64,000 nt of DNA from Stutzerimonas stutzeri TS44 (GTDB lineage Bacteria; Pseudomonadota; Gammaproteobacteria; Pseudomonadales; Pseudomonadaceae): NCBI GenBank assembly GCA_000263395.1, contig AJXE01000006.1, forward strand, positions 87,188-151,187, given 5' to 3'. The position numbers and the translations under genes are program-made. A model generated the notes under the pieces. The model was given only the letters and a program-made list of their open reading frames with translations, was not told the origin of the DNA and searched no databases. Shown in pieces: positions 50,835 to 63,776 of the stretch (position 1 is its first letter; each line of letters opens with the position of its first letter).

Positions 50835-52175
50835 ATGAGCGCCCGCCAGAAAGCACTGATCATCGATGACGAGCCCGACATCCGCGAACTCCTGGAAATC
50901 ACCCTGGGGCGCATGAAGCTCGACACCCGCAGCGCCCGCAACCTCAAGGAGGCCCGCGAGTGGCTGGCGCGCGAGCGCTACGATCTGTGCCTGACCGACA
51001 TGCGCCTGCCCGACGGCAGCGGCCTGGAGCTGGTGCAACTCATCCAGCAGCAGCACCCGCAACTGCCGGTGGCGATGATCACCGCCTATGGCAGCCTGGA
51101 CACCGCGATCAGCGCACTCAAGGCCGGCGCCTTCGACTTCCTCACCAAGCCGGTCGATCTCAACCGCCTGCGCGAACTGGTCAGCACCGCGCTGCGCGTG
51201 CGCAGCACCAGTACCGAAGCGGCACCGGTGGACAGCCGTCTGCTCGGCAGCTCGCCGCCGATGAAGCTGCTACGCAAGCAGATCGACAAACTCGCGCGCA
51301 GCCAGGCGCCGGTCTACATCAGCGGCGAATCCGGCAGCGGCAAGGAGCTGGTGGCGCGGCTGATTCACGAGCAGGGTCCGCGCAGCGAGCGACCGTTCGT
51401 ACCAGTCAACTGCGGCGCGATTCCGTCGGAGTTGATGGAGAGCGAATTCTTCGGCCACAAGAAAGGCAGCTTCAGCGGCGCCATCGAAGACAAGCCCGGG
51501 CTGTTCCAGGTGGCCAATGGCGGCACCCTGTTCCTCGACGAAGTGGCCGACCTGCCGCTGCCGATGCAGGTCAAGCTGTTGCGCGCCATCCAGGAAAAGG
51601 CCGTGCGCGCGGTTGGCGGCGCCCAGGAAGTGCTGGTCGACGTGCGCATCCTCTGTGCCACCCACAAGGATCTCGCCAGCGAAGTCACCGCCGGACGCTT
51701 CCGCCAGGACCTGTATTACCGTCTCAACGTCATCGAACTGCGCGTGCCGCCGCTACGCGAACGCCGCGAAGACATCGCCCTGCTGGCCGATGCGATGCTG
51801 CGCCGCCTGGCGCAGGAATGCGGCGACAACCCGGCGCAGCTGCATCCCGACGCCCTGGCGAAACTGCTGGCCTACCGTTTTCCGGGCAACGTGCGCGAAC
51901 TGGAGAACATGCTCGAACGCGCCTACACCCTGTGCGACGGCGACGAGATCAAGGCCGCGGACCTGCGCCTGGCCGACAGTCCAGGCCCGGGAGAAAGCGG
52001 GGAGGTCAACCTGGCGCAGATCGACAGCCTGGAAGACCACCTGGAGGAGATCGAACGCAAGCTGATCATGCAGGCGCTCGAGGAGACCCGCTGGAACCGC
52101 ACCGCCGCGGCGCAGCGCCTGGGTCTGACCTTCCGCTCGATGCGTTATCGACTGAAGAAGCTCGGTCTGGACTGA
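50835..52175 (+). CDS. pilR: Sigma-54-dependent response regulator PilR
   Basis: A 446-residue NtrC-type activator. The receiver has phospho-acceptor Asp55 (LCLTDMRLPDG). The AAA+ domain has Walker A GESGSGKE, Walker B GGTLFLDEV and the sigma-54 contact loop GSFSGA (a variant of GAFTGA). A Fis-type helix-turn-helix closes the protein (TRWNRTAAAQRLGLTFRSMRYRL). Partner of PilS, activating pilA from an RpoN promoter. pilA itself is not in the window. Confidence 0.95.
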   Translation: MSARQKALIIDDEPDIRELLEITLGRMKLDTRSARNLKEAREWLARERYDLCLTDMRLPDGSGLELVQLIQQQHPQLPVAMITAYGSLDTAISALKAGAFDFLTKPVDLNRLRELVSTALRVRSTSTEAAPVDSRLLGSSPPMKLLRKQIDKLARSQAPVYISGESGSGKELVARLIHEQGPRSERPFVPVNCGAIPSELMESEFFGHKKGSFSGAIEDKPGLFQVANGGTLFLDEVADLPLPMQVKLLRAIQEKAVRAVGGAQEVLVDVRILCATHKDLASEVTAGRFRQDLYYRLNVIELRVPPLRERREDIALLADAMLRRLAQECGDNPAQLHPDALAKLLAYRFPGNVRELENMLERAYTLCDGDEIKAADLRLADSPGPGESGEVNLAQIDSLEDHLEEIERKLIMQALEETRWNRTAAAQRLGLTFRSMRYRLKKLGLD

Positions 52176-52191
52176 ACCACCCGCAGGTCAC

Positions 52192-52220
52192 GCATCGCGC
52201 CCTGTCGCCCGGCGCGATGC
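52192..52220. terminator. Hairpin between convergent pilR and the DUF2333 gene
   Basis: A 10-bp perfect stem, GCATCGCGCC with GGCGCGATGC, and a 9-base loop. There is no T run; it is likely a shared 3'-end structure. Confidence 0.5.
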
Positions 52221-52235
52221 CGCCTGTCGCAATCC

Positions 52236-53294
52236 TTAGCCCTGCGAAAGCAGGTTACGCAGATCGATGATCGCCGCGTTGGCACGCGAGATGTAGTTGG
52301 CCATCACCAGCGAGTGGTTGGCGAGTATTCCGTAGCCGCTGCCATTGAGCACCATCGGGCTCCACAGCGGCTCCTGCGCCGCCTCCAGCTCGCGAATGAT
52401 CTGCCGGACGCTGACGGTGGCGTTCTTCTTGGCCAGTACGTCGGCGAAATCCACCTCGATCGCGCGCAGCATGTGCGACAGCGCCCAGGCCTGGCCGCGC
52501 GCCTCGTAGAACACGTTATCGATCTTCAACCAGGGCGTCTCGACCACCTGCTCGCGGACCTCGGGCACGACGCCGGCGCGCTCCTGCTCGGGCGCCAGGT
52601 TGGTGTCCAGGCGCACGCGGCCGACACTCGCCGACAGGCGCTGCGACAGCGAGCCGAGCCGCGTCGCGACATCGCCCAGCCAGTTGTTCAGATTGTCGGC
52701 GCGGGTATAGAACAGCGCTTTCGGCGCCGGATCGCTCAGGCGCGCCAGATAACGATCCAGCGCGCGGATGCCGTTGCGGTATTCGGATTCAGACGCCGGC
52801 AGCGCCCAGCTGTGATTGTCGAAGTTGAACAGCGGCTCGCCCTTCGATAGATCGGGGTCCTCGGTGGACTGCGACTGCGAGCGGGTGAAATCCTTGCGCA
52901 GCGCACGGCTCAGGTCGCGTATCTGCACCAGCACGCCGTATTCCCAGCTCGGCATGTTGTCCAGCCACAGCCCCGGCGGCGCGATGTCGTTGCTCAGGTA
53001 GCCGCCCGGCTTGTCCAGCAGAGTGCTGGCCACGTGCTTGAGGGTTTCGACGGTGGTATAGCCGTTGACCAGTTGGCGTTGCGAATTCGCCGCCGCCTCG
53101 CGCGCGTGCTGCGGAACCGGGAACAGCGCGGGCTCGCGACTCCAGTACCAGCCCACGATCAGCGCCGCCAGCAGAAGCAGCCCGACCACCACGGCGAGCG
53201 CCGACCACAGCGGATTGCCCGCGCGCGACGCGGTTGCCGACGAGCCGCCGCTCGAGCGGCCGAAACGGGCAAAGCGGTTCTTCCAGTCCAGCAT
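52236..53294 (-). CDS. DUF2333 family membrane-anchored protein
   Basis: A 352-residue protein with one transmembrane helix (ALAVVVGLLLLAALIVGWYW, about residues 30-50) after a Ser/Gly-rich cytoplasmic start, and a large helical periplasmic domain. It matches the uncharacterised DUF2333 family, which in P. aeruginosa sits next to gcbA. The in-frame upstream codon is TTG, so ATG 53294 (MLDWKNRFARFGRSS) with AAGGA upstream is preferred. Confidence 0.83.
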   Translation of the reverse strand: MLDWKNRFARFGRSSGGSSATASRAGNPLWSALAVVVGLLLLAALIVGWYWSREPALFPVPQHAREAAANSQRQLVNGYTTVETLKHVASTLLDKPGGYLSNDIAPPGLWLDNMPSWEYGVLVQIRDLSRALRKDFTRSQSQSTEDPDLSKGEPLFNFDNHSWALPASESEYRNGIRALDRYLARLSDPAPKALFYTRADNLNNWLGDVATRLGSLSQRLSASVGRVRLDTNLAPEQERAGVVPEVREQVVETPWLKIDNVFYEARGQAWALSHMLRAIEVDFADVLAKKNATVSVRQIIRELEAAQEPLWSPMVLNGSGYGILANHSLVMANYISRANAAIIDLRNLLSQG

Positions 53295-53511
53295 GGGCAA
53301 AATGTCCTTCTCTCGGATTCAGAGGGTCTGACCGCCTGAGGCGGGCCGCGTTGCGGTAACGCCGCTCACTATAACGCAGCTCCCAGGCATCCTCTGCCGC
53401 AATTTGCGAACCACTACCGCCCGCGGCACCCTCCCTGTCGGCACACCGGTGATAGCATAGCGCCACCAACAAAGGCACCGGACTCGGACGTCCGGCGCAA
53501 CGGAAAGCCTC

Positions 53512-55107
53512 ATGACGGACCAGGAAGAACTCAAGCAACATTTTGCCCAGCGCGTGATTCACCAGGCCCGTGAAGTGCTCGACGTCTGGCAGCAGTTGCA
53601 GCGCGGCGAATGGAGCGAGCGCCAGCACAGCGCGCTCGACGACGCCACGCAACGCCTGCACCGCTTCGCCGAACGCTTCAAGCAGCCCGAGCACAGCGCC
53701 CTGGCGCTCGGCATCGAGGATTGCCTGGGCGACATCCGCGACAACCGCGGCCGGCTGTCCAGCGAGACCATCGCCACCCTCAGCCAACTGATCTACCGCC
53801 TGGCGCGCACCGGCCTGCGTCACAACGACCCGCTGGCCCGGCCTTTCCTGCCACCACTGAGCAAGCCGGTCTACCTGGCGCTGCACAACGGCCAGCGCGC
53901 GGACTATCTGGTGCGTCAGCTGGAGTTCTTCAGCATGTCGGCGCAGGCCTTCGACAGCGACACAGCGTTTCGCACCGCCATGCACCAGCGCCATCCCGCG
54001 GCGATCGTCATGGATGTCGACTTCAACGGCCCCGGCGCCGGACTGCAACTGGCCGAGCAGGTCCAGCAGGGTCTGGAAGACAAGCTGCCGATTCTGTTCT
54101 TCAGTCGCAACGAAACCGATACCCCGACACGCCTGGCAGCCGTGCGCGCCGGCGGCCTGGGGTTCTTCACCGGCACGCTGGACGCCTCCAGCCTGCTGGA
54201 GAAGATCGAAATCTTCACCCGCACCGCGCACAGCGAGCCGATCCGCGTGCTGATCGTCGACGACTCGCGCGCGCAGGCCACGCACACCGAGCGGGTGCTG
54301 AACAACGCCGGCATCATCACCCGCATGCTGACCGAGCCGATCCAGGCGATCGGCGCGCTGGCCGAGTTCCAGCCGGACCTGATCATCCTCGACATGTACA
54401 TGCCCGACTGCATGGGCACCGAACTGGCCAAGGTCATCCGCCAGCACGAACGCTACGTCAGCGTGCCGATCATCTACCTGTCGGCCGAGGACGATCTGGA
54501 CAAGCAGCTCGACGCGATGGGCGAAGGCGGCGACGACTTCCTCACCAAGCCGATCAAGCCGAGCCATCTGATCGCCACCGTGCGCACCCGCGCCGCCCGC
54601 GCCCGCAGCCTCAAGGCGCGCATCGTGCGCGACAGCCTGACCGGCCTGTACAACCACACCCACAGCCTGCAGCTGCTGGAAGACGCACGCCTGCAGGCCC
54701 ACCGCGACAGTCGCCCGTTGAGCTTCGCCATGCTCGACATCGATCACTTCAAGCGGGTCAATGACACCTACGGCCACCCGATGGGCGACCGGGTGATCAA
54801 GAGCCTGGCGCTGTTTCTCAAGCAGCGCCTGCGCAAAACCGACCACATCGGCCGCTATGGCGGCGAGGAATTCGCCGTGGTGTTGCCGGATACGCCGGTG
54901 GAAGCGGCGTGCAAGGTGCTCAACGACATCCGCCAGCGCTTCGCCGAGCTGCGCTTTCCCGCGCAGCCGCAGGACCTGAGCTGCACCTTCAGCTGCGGCA
55001 TCAGCGAGCTCGGCGCCGGCACCGATGTCAAGACGCTCACCCGGCAGGCGGACGAGGCGCTGTACCGCGCCAAACGCGGCGGCCGCAACCGGGTCGAGCG
55101 CTTCTAG
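53512..55107 (+). CDS. gcbA: Diguanylate cyclase with two receiver domains (GcbA-like)
   Basis: A 531-residue cytoplasmic c-di-GMP synthase. The first receiver (about 125-235) is degenerate, lacking the paired acidic residues. The second (about 243-365) is complete: LIVDDSR, phospho-acceptor in LIILDMYMP, and the LTKP lysine. The GGDEF domain has DSLTGLYNH, the active-site GGEEF and an RKTD inhibitory site five residues before it, so product feedback is likely. The REC-REC-GGDEF order and adjacency to DUF2333 and a CtpL-like receptor match PA4843/GcbA, which promotes biofilm formation. Confidence 0.85.
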   Translation: MTDQEELKQHFAQRVIHQAREVLDVWQQLQRGEWSERQHSALDDATQRLHRFAERFKQPEHSALALGIEDCLGDIRDNRGRLSSETIATLSQLIYRLARTGLRHNDPLARPFLPPLSKPVYLALHNGQRADYLVRQLEFFSMSAQAFDSDTAFRTAMHQRHPAAIVMDVDFNGPGAGLQLAEQVQQGLEDKLPILFFSRNETDTPTRLAAVRAGGLGFFTGTLDASSLLEKIEIFTRTAHSEPIRVLIVDDSRAQATHTERVLNNAGIITRMLTEPIQAIGALAEFQPDLIILDMYMPDCMGTELAKVIRQHERYVSVPIIYLSAEDDLDKQLDAMGEGGDDFLTKPIKPSHLIATVRTRAARARSLKARIVRDSLTGLYNHTHSLQLLEDARLQAHRDSRPLSFAMLDIDHFKRVNDTYGHPMGDRVIKSLALFLKQRLRKTDHIGRYGGEEFAVVLPDTPVEAACKVLNDIRQRFAELRFPAQPQDLSCTFSCGISELGAGTDVKTLTRQADEALYRAKRGGRNRVERF

Positions 55108-55221
55108 TCGATCGGCCGCGCAAAGCAGTTCACAAAAACGCGAGCCGGGCGCGGCTGTCACGTGAATGACATCAAATCGCCATATCTTGCTAGCCTCCCT
55201 GGCCTGCTCGAAGAGACGCTG

Positions 55222-57186
55222 ATGCGCCTGAAGTCGCTCACCACGCTCAATACCCTCCTGCTCATCGCGGTTTGCCTGGCCCTCGGCGCCACGCTCTGGT
55301 GGTCGGAACGGGCGATGGAGCGTCCCTATCAACTGATGGCGCACTACCTTGGGCTGTCCCAGCAGTTCCAGCACCAGGCCGCGGAGAACATCGGCGCCTA
55401 CCTGGTCAGCGGCGACGCGGTGCGCCACAGCCAGGCGCAGAAAGCGCTCGAAACCCTGCAGCAGGACATCGCCGGACTCCCGGCCGGATTCGCCGAACGG
55501 CTGCAACCCAGCCTGGACGAGCTGAGCCGTTTCACCGCCAGCGACCTGCTCGCCGCCGGCAAGCTGGCGGGCGACCCACAGGGTTTGCTGCTGCAGGCCG
55601 AGCGCGAGATGGCCGGCGCACTGTCGCAGCTCGACCAGTACCGCAGCGCAGCCAATCATCCGAACGCCGCGGGCTATCAACCGCCGCTGTTTGCCGCCAG
55701 CCAGCAGCTGCTGCGCCTGAGCCACGCCCGCGGCAAGCTGGTCAGCAGCGGCCGCGACGAGCTGGCCGGCGAGGTCGAACAGGCGCTACAGGGCCTGCAG
55801 CAAGAGGCCGCCCGTCTCGACGCACTGCCGCTGCTGGGTGTCGCCGCCGAACAGAAATCCGCCGCCAGCAGCTTCGCCGCACTGCTCGAACTCGACGATG
55901 CGGCGAACCAGCAGCAGGCCGAAGACCGCGGCATCGCGCTCAAGCGTGAACTGTCCAGCCTGATCAAACGCTACCCGGCCGAGCTGCAGCGCACCCGCGA
56001 ACTGATCCGCCAGCGCGGCGAGCTGCACGACAGCAGCACGCGCAAGGTCGCCGCCGTGCAGCAGGCCCTGGCCGAACTGGAGCCCGCGGTGCGCGCCGAG
56101 CATGGGCGCATCCAGGGTGAGGTGCGGCTGATCCAGGTCGCGATCATCGCGCTGATCCTGCTCATCGCCCTGGCAGTCGACCGCCTGCAGCGCCAGCTGA
56201 CCCGCACCCTCGGACAGCTGGTGCCGGCCCTGTCGGCCTGGGCCGAGGGCGACTTCAGCCAGGACGCCAAGATCGACTCGAAGATCCGCGAGATCATCGA
56301 TATCGAAACCTCGCTCAACCGCCTGCGCAGCTACCTGCTGCAGCTGGTCGGCACCCTGCGCCAGCAGGCCGAGCAGGTCGCCGCCAGCAGCCGCGATCTG
56401 GACGAAATGAGCAGCGACCTGCACGACGGCGCCCAGCGCCAGACCGGCGACACGGCACAGATCCGCGATTCGCTCGGCGAGCTGGAAGCCACCATCCAGC
56501 AGGTGGCCGACGGCGCCGGCGAAGCGGCCGAGGCCAGCCGCGCCGCGGCGCACGCCGTGCAGCAGGGCCAGCAGGTGATTGGCCAGAGCCTGACCGGGCT
56601 GCATGATCTGGTCAGCGAGGTGCAGGGCAACGCCGTGGCCATCGAGCGTCTGGCCGGCGAGACCACCACCATCGGCAACGTGCTGACGGTGATCCGCTCC
56701 ATCGCCGAGCAGACCAACCTGCTGGCGCTCAACGCCGCCATCGAAGCGGCCCGCGCCGGCGAGCACGGTCGCGGCTTCGCCGTGGTCGCCGACGAGGTGC
56801 GTTCGCTGGCGCAGCGCACCAGCGGCGCCACCGCGGAGATCCAACAGCTGATCGGCGACCTGCAGCAGGCCGCCACACAATCGGTCGAGGCCATGCGCAG
56901 CCAGGTGGCCCACGCCGAAGGTACCGCCAGCCTGGCGCAGAGTGCCGATCAGGCGCTGGGCGAGATCGTCGCCACCATCGCCACCATCAGCCGCATGGCC
57001 GAGCAGATCGCCCAGGCCACCGCGCAGCAGGGCGAGGCCGTCAGCGAGATTCGCGGGCATAGCGAGCGCATCCATCAGCTTGGCGACGCCAACCTGACGC
57101 ACATCAGTCGCGGCCGCGAACAGAGCGCGCAGATGCTGCGCCTGGGCGGCGAGCTGGATCAGGCGACCCAGGCGTTCAGGTTCTAG
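55222..57186 (+). CDS. Methyl-accepting chemotaxis protein (CtpL-like)
   Basis: A 654-residue chemoreceptor. Helix one ([17 protein letters not shown]) and a second near 305-325 bound a periplasmic helical sensor of about 270 residues. The cytoplasmic part carries the signalling hairpin [20 protein letters not shown]. By synteny with gcbA it corresponds to CtpL of P. aeruginosa, reported for phosphate and aromatic taxis; the ligand here is not shown. ATG 55222 is preferred to an upstream frame because [10 protein letters not shown] leads straight into the helix and GAAGAG precedes it. Confidence 0.85.
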   Translation: MRLKSLTTLNTLLLIAVCLALGATLWWSERAMERPYQLMAHYLGLSQQFQHQAAENIGAYLVSGDAVRHSQAQKALETLQQDIAGLPAGFAERLQPSLDELSRFTASDLLAAGKLAGDPQGLLLQAEREMAGALSQLDQYRSAANHPNAAGYQPPLFAASQQLLRLSHARGKLVSSGRDELAGEVEQALQGLQQEAARLDALPLLGVAAEQKSAASSFAALLELDDAANQQQAEDRGIALKRELSSLIKRYPAELQRTRELIRQRGELHDSSTRKVAAVQQALAELEPAVRAEHGRIQGEVRLIQVAIIALILLIALAVDRLQRQLTRTLGQLVPALSAWAEGDFSQDAKIDSKIREIIDIETSLNRLRSYLLQLVGTLRQQAEQVAASSRDLDEMSSDLHDGAQRQTGDTAQIRDSLGELEATIQQVADGAGEAAEASRAAAHAVQQGQQVIGQSLTGLHDLVSEVQGNAVAIERLAGETTTIGNVLTVIRSIAEQTNLLALNAAIEAARAGEHGRGFAVVADEVRSLAQRTSGATAEIQQLIGDLQQAATQSVEAMRSQVAHAEGTASLAQSADQALGEIVATIATISRMAEQIAQATAQQGEAVSEIRGHSERIHQLGDANLTHISRGREQSAQMLRLGGELDQATQAFRF

Positions 57187-57308
57187 GTTCGACGGACGCG
57201 CACTGCCGCGCAGCGGTCTTCATGCCGGCGCGGCCGCGCGCTCGGGGAATCGGCTGACGGCATGCACGCCAACGTAATGCGGCACGCTCGCGCGTCAGCG
57301 ATACGCGA

Positions 57309-59594
<2,286 letters not shown>

Positions 59595-59650
59595 GGCGGG
59601 AAACCGGGCTACGAAAACGGGCGCGGAATATAGCACAAAAAATGATCAGG

Positions 59651-59675
59651 AAGGCCGACTGCACGACTCGGCCTT
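59651..59675 (-). terminator. Terminator-like hairpin after alr
   Basis: AAGGCCGA and TCGGCCTT form an 8-bp stem with a 9-base loop. On the minus strand a TTTTTT run follows 8 bases after it. Confidence 0.6.
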
Positions 59676-59709
59676 TGCCTGGCGGACGAAGGGAATCCTG
59701 CCCCGGCAG

Positions 59710-60789
59710 TCAGCCGCCGAAGTAACGCCGCGGTACGCGCGCCGTGACCTTGGTCAGCAGCTCGTAGCCGATGGTGCCGCAGGCCGCCGCCAGTTCATCG
59801 ATCGGCAACTGCGCGCCCCACAGCTCCACGGCATCGCCGAGCTGCGCTGCCGGCAGGTCGGTCAGATCGACCGCCAGCATGTCCATCGATACCCGCCCGG
59901 CCAGCGGCACGCGCTGGCCACGGATCACCACCGAGGTGCCGGACGGCGCGCTGCGCGGATAACCATCGGCATAGCCGCAGCTGACGGTACCGATGCGCGA
60001 CGGCCGCTGCGCCACCCAGCTGGCACCGTAGCCGACACTGTCGCCGGCCGGCACGTCGCGGATCGCGATCAGCGCGCCGGTCAGCGTCATCACCGGCTTG
60101 AGGCCGAGTTCCTGCGCGCTCAGCGTGGCGAACGGCGTGGCGCCGTAGAGCATGATGCCGGGGCGAATCCAGGCCATGTGCGCCTGCGGCAGCGTCAGCA
60201 CCGCAGCGGAGTTGGCCAGCGAGCAGTTGTCGAATGGCAGCTCCAGCAACTGGCCGTAGCGCTCGAGTTGGCTCTCGTTCAGCGGATGGCCGCGCTCGTC
60301 GGCGCAGGCGAAGTGGCTGATCAGGTTCAGCTCGCCGACCTGCGCCGTGCCCTGCAGCCGGGCGTGGCAGTCGCGCAGGCCATCGACGCTGAAACCGAGC
60401 CGGTGCATGCCCGAATCGAACTTCATCCAGACGTTCAGCGGCCGCTCCAGCTCGGCATCCAGCAACCAGTCGGTCTGACGCTGATCCTGCACGGCGACAT
60501 CCAGGCCCAGCTCGGCGGCACGCTGGTATTCGCAAGGCTCGAAACAGCCCTCGAGCAGCAGGATGCGCGCGTCCGGAGCGCTGGCGCGGACCACCTCGGC
60601 CTCCTCCAGGCAGGCCACGGCGAAACCGTCGGCCACATCTCGCAGTGCCGCCGCCACTTCATGCGCACCGTGTCCGTAGGCATTGGCCTTGATCACGGCG
60701 AAGGCCTTGCGCTGCGGCGCGCATTGTCTGGCAAGCAGATAGTTGTGGCGAAGCGCGGTCAGATCGACCGTGGCAACCAGCGGACGCAT
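59710..60789 (-). CDS. alr: Alanine racemase
   Basis: A 359-residue PLP enzyme making D-alanine for peptidoglycan. The PLP lysine is Lys34 in VIKANAYGHG, and the opposite catalytic Tyr lies in SVGYGASW. FDSGMHRLGF and GRVSMDML are the other family motifs. It lies after dnaB, the position of the biosynthetic alr rather than the catabolic dadX. Confidence 0.94.
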   Translation of the reverse strand: MRPLVATVDLTALRHNYLLARQCAPQRKAFAVIKANAYGHGAHEVAAALRDVADGFAVACLEEAEVVRASAPDARILLLEGCFEPCEYQRAAELGLDVAVQDQRQTDWLLDAELERPLNVWMKFDSGMHRLGFSVDGLRDCHARLQGTAQVGELNLISHFACADERGHPLNESQLERYGQLLELPFDNCSLANSAAVLTLPQAHMAWIRPGIMLYGATPFATLSAQELGLKPVMTLTGALIAIRDVPAGDSVGYGASWVAQRPSRIGTVSCGYADGYPRSAPSGTSVVIRGQRVPLAGRVSMDMLAVDLTDLPAAQLGDAVELWGAQLPIDELAAACGTIGYELLTKVTARVPRRYFGG

Positions 60790-60879
60790 GGGATTTTCCT
60801 GTCGGCGAAGGTGAGGCGCAAATCTTAGGCCGATCCACTGGACGCGGGAAGCGCCAGGGCGGACGTCCGTCCGCCGCGC

Positions 60880-62274
60880 TTACTCGTCGTCGAACTGGTA
60901 GCTGCCCGGTGCGAGGTTCTCGAAGCGCGAGTACTTGCCGAGAAAGGCCAGGCGGGTGGTGCCGATCGGGCCGTTACGCTGCTTGCCGATGATGATCTCG
61001 GCGACACCCTTGTACTCGGTCTCCGGGTGATACACCTCGTCCCGGTAGACGAACATGATGATGTCGGCGTCCTGCTCGATGGCGCCCGACTCGCGCAGGT
61101 CGGAGTTCACCGGGCGCTTGTTGGGCCGCTGTTCCAGCGAACGGTTGAGCTGCGACAGGGCGATCACCGGGCAATTGAATTCCTTGGCCAGCCCCTTGAG
61201 CGAGCGCGAAATCTCGGAAATCTCGTTGACCCGGTTGTCGCCGCTGGAGCCCGGAATCTGCATCAGCTGCAGGTAGTCGACCATGATCATGGCGATCTCG
61301 CCGTGCTCGCGCGCCAGGCGCCGGGTGCGCGCGCGCATCTCCGAGGGGCTGATACCGGCGGTATCGTCGATGAACAGCTTGCGATCGTTGAGCAGGTTGA
61401 CCGCCGAGGTCAGCCGCGGCCAGTCGTCATCGTCCAGCTTGCCGGCGCGCACCTTGGTCTGGTCGATGCGCCCGAGCGAGGCGAGCATACGGATGACGAT
61501 GGAATCGGCGGGCATTTCCAGGGAGAACACCAGCACGGCCTTGTCGGTGCGCAGCACGGCGTTTTCCACCAGGTTCATGGCGAAGGTGGTCTTGCCCATC
61601 GACGGGCGGCCGGCAACGATGATCAGATCGGCCGGCTGCAGGCCGCTGGTGGCCTCGTCAAGGTCGCTGAAGCCGGTGGACAGCCCGGTGATCGCCTCGC
61701 CGGCATTGAAAAGCGTATCGATGCGGTCGATGGCCTTGACCAGGATGTCGTTGATGCCAATCGGCCCGCCGGTCTTCGGTCGCGCCTCGGCGATCTGGAA
61801 GATCAGCCGCTCGGCTTCATCGAGAATCTCCTCGCCGGTGCGCCCCTGCGGTGCGTAGGCACTGTCGGCGATCTCGTTACTGATACCGATCAGCTGTCGC
61901 AGCGTGGCCCGCTCGCGGATGATCTGCGCATAGGCCTTGATGTTCGCCACCGACGGCGTGTTCTTCGCCAGTTCGCCGAGGTAGGCCAGGCCGCCGACCT
62001 GTGGCAGTTGCCCCTCCTTGTCCAGCTGCTCGGACAGCGTCACCACGTCGAACGGCGAGTTGCGCTCGGCCAGCTTGTAGATGGCCCGGAAGATCAGTCG
62101 ATGATCGTGGCGATAGAAGTCGCCATCGGAGACCTGATCGAGCACACGCTCCCAGGCGTTGTTGTCCAGCATCAGGCCACCCAGCACGGCCTGTTCGGCC
62201 TCGATGGAGTGCGGCGGCACCTTGAGCGCGGCGGTTTCCAGGTCGTACTGCTGGGGCACACTGATGTCGTTCAT
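60880..62274 (-). CDS. dnaB: Replicative DNA helicase DnaB
   Basis: A 464-residue hexameric 5'-3' helicase at the replication fork. The N-terminal domain (PPHSIEAEQAVLGGLMLDN) is followed by a linker and a RecA-like C-terminal domain with Walker A GRPSMGKTT, Walker B IMVDYLQLM and the DnaB motif RDEVYHP. No intein is present. It lies between rplI and alr. Confidence 0.97.
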   Translation of the reverse strand: MNDISVPQQYDLETAALKVPPHSIEAEQAVLGGLMLDNNAWERVLDQVSDGDFYRHDHRLIFRAIYKLAERNSPFDVVTLSEQLDKEGQLPQVGGLAYLGELAKNTPSVANIKAYAQIIRERATLRQLIGISNEIADSAYAPQGRTGEEILDEAERLIFQIAEARPKTGGPIGINDILVKAIDRIDTLFNAGEAITGLSTGFSDLDEATSGLQPADLIIVAGRPSMGKTTFAMNLVENAVLRTDKAVLVFSLEMPADSIVIRMLASLGRIDQTKVRAGKLDDDDWPRLTSAVNLLNDRKLFIDDTAGISPSEMRARTRRLAREHGEIAMIMVDYLQLMQIPGSSGDNRVNEISEISRSLKGLAKEFNCPVIALSQLNRSLEQRPNKRPVNSDLRESGAIEQDADIIMFVYRDEVYHPETEYKGVAEIIIGKQRNGPIGTTRLAFLGKYSRFENLAPGSYQFDDE

Positions 62275-62299
62275 GATTCTTTCGCGATTCGAAACAGCA

Positions 62300-62340
62300 G
62301 AAAAACAAAGGGCACGTCCCGCTCGCGCGGAAACGTGCCC
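62300..62340 (-). terminator. Rho-independent terminator between rplI and dnaB
   Basis: GGGCACGT and ACGTGCCC form an 8-bp stem. On the minus strand TTTGTTTTT follows directly, so ribosomal-protein transcription probably ends here and dnaB needs its own promoter. Confidence 0.8.
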
Positions 62341-62379
62341 GATGTTACGCGTCAGGCACCGGAGGTGCCAGACGACACC

Positions 62380-62826
62380 TTAGGCGGCGACGACGATCAG
62401 CTTGACGGTCGCTTCGACGTCGGTGTGCAGGTGCACAGCCACGTCGTATTCGCCGGTCTGGCGAATGGTGCCGTTCGGCAGGCGGACTTCGCTCTTGGCC
62501 ACTTCAACGCCGGAGGCGGTCAGGGCGTCGGCGATGTCGTGGGTGCCGATGGAACCGAACAGCTTGCCTTCATCGCCCGCGGTCGCGGTGATGGTGACTT
62601 CCAGTTCGGCCAGCTGGGCGGCGCGAGCTTCGGCCGAAGCCTTCTTCTCGGCAGCAGCCTTTTCCAGCTCGGCGCGGCGTGCTTCGAACGCTGCAATGTT
62701 GGCAGCGGTCGCGGCAGTGGCCTTGCCTTGCGGCAGCAGGTAGTTACGGCCGTAACCGGATTTGACGTTTACCTTGTCGCCCAGGTTGCCCAGGTTGGCG
62801 ATCTTTTCCAGCAGGATGACTTCCAT
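62380..62826 (-). CDS. rplI: 50S ribosomal protein L9
   Basis: 148 residues. An N-terminal rRNA-binding lobe ([36 protein letters not shown] is the family start, quoted here only by its ends MEVILLEK and LLPQGKA), a long connecting helix rich in Ala/Glu (about 40-75) and a C-terminal lobe. AGAGGTAAG precedes the ATG. It is part of the rpsR operon. Confidence 0.97.
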   Translation of the reverse strand: MEVILLEKIANLGNLGDKVNVKSGYGRNYLLPQGKATAATAANIAAFEARRAELEKAAAEKKASAEARAAQLAELEVTITATAGDEGKLFGSIGTHDIADALTASGVEVAKSEVRLPNGTIRQTGEYDVAVHLHTDVEATVKLIVVAA

Positions 62827-62847
62827 TTGAGTCTTACCTCTTAACTT

Positions 62848-63741
62848 TTAACCTTCACCGTTCGCAGGTCCCGCGCCGTTCTTGCCGGCGCTTCGACCGC
62901 GAAAATCAAACAGACTGTCGACGATGGCCAACACGGCCAACAACGGATAGATCAACTGCATGAACAGCGCCAGCGTGACGTACAACCCCACCAGCCAGAA
63001 CCGCGGCAGACGCCCCTGCGCCACCAGGCCGTGCATCAGCGCGACCCCGGCGAACACCAGCGGCACGCTGCACAGCGGCGTCAGTACCGCGAACTGCGCA
63101 CCGAGGCTGGGGCCGAGCAGCATGCCCACCAGCAGCACGATTGCCACCACCGGCGGAAAACGCAGCGCGCGAAACTCGCCGCCGAAACCGCCCGGGTTGT
63201 ACAGCGCCGCCTGCCAGTAACGCGCCAGCATCAGGCTGAGCAGCGTGACGATCTGCAGCAGCGCCGCCAGCAGGCCGGTCAGCACCGGAACCAGCAACGC
63301 TCCCAGACGCGCGCGCTCCTCGTCGGTGAACTGTTCGTAGGCACCCGACAACGTCTCGGGCAGCACCTTCTGCAGTTCGCCGGCCAGCGCCGCGATGGGC
63401 TCGCCGAATACCGCACCGAGCCCCCAGACATACAGCAGTCCGAGGCCCACGCTGCACAGCATCACCCGCGCCCAGGACGCCTGGTTGCGCAGCAGCTGCG
63501 CCAGTCCCAGCGAACCGAGCAGCACCAGCAGCGTGCGCGGATCACCGAAGTACCACCACGCCAGCGCCGGCACGACCGCCCAGACCAATACGCTCAACGC
63601 GTCGTTCAGGCCTCTGCGCAGCAGCACCAGGCTGCCCGCGGCAGCACTCAGCCAGAACAGCATCGGTAACGCAGCCGCCACGGCCACCACCAGGATGGCC
63701 TGCATACGGCCACGCATGATGAATTCGGCCAGCGCACGCAT
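62848..63741 (-). CDS. Hypothetical polytopic membrane protein (DUF2232-like)
   Basis: A 297-residue inner-membrane protein with about seven to eight hydrophobic helices (AILVVAVAAALPMLFWL, FWLVGLYVTLALFMQLIYPLLAVLAI) and a short polar C-terminal tail. It sits between rpsR and rplI, where pseudomonads keep a membrane protein of unknown function. It is 21 bases from rplI and 35 from rpsR, so it is co-transcribed with ribosomal genes. Confidence 0.8.
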   Translation of the reverse strand: MRALAEFIMRGRMQAILVVAVAAALPMLFWLSAAAGSLVLLRRGLNDALSVLVWAVVPALAWWYFGDPRTLLVLLGSLGLAQLLRNQASWARVMLCSVGLGLLYVWGLGAVFGEPIAALAGELQKVLPETLSGAYEQFTDEERARLGALLVPVLTGLLAALLQIVTLLSLMLARYWQAALYNPGGFGGEFRALRFPPVVAIVLLVGMLLGPSLGAQFAVLTPLCSVPLVFAGVALMHGLVAQGRLPRFWLVGLYVTLALFMQLIYPLLAVLAIVDSLFDFRGRSAGKNGAGPANGEG

Positions 63742-63776
63742 ACGATCTATCCCTTACCTTTCGCCGACCAGCCCGA

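Noticed and set aside
52789..55725. 978-codon open frame antisense to gcbA and the chemoreceptor
   Set aside because: It crosses two real genes and an intergenic gap, has no start signal and no domain.
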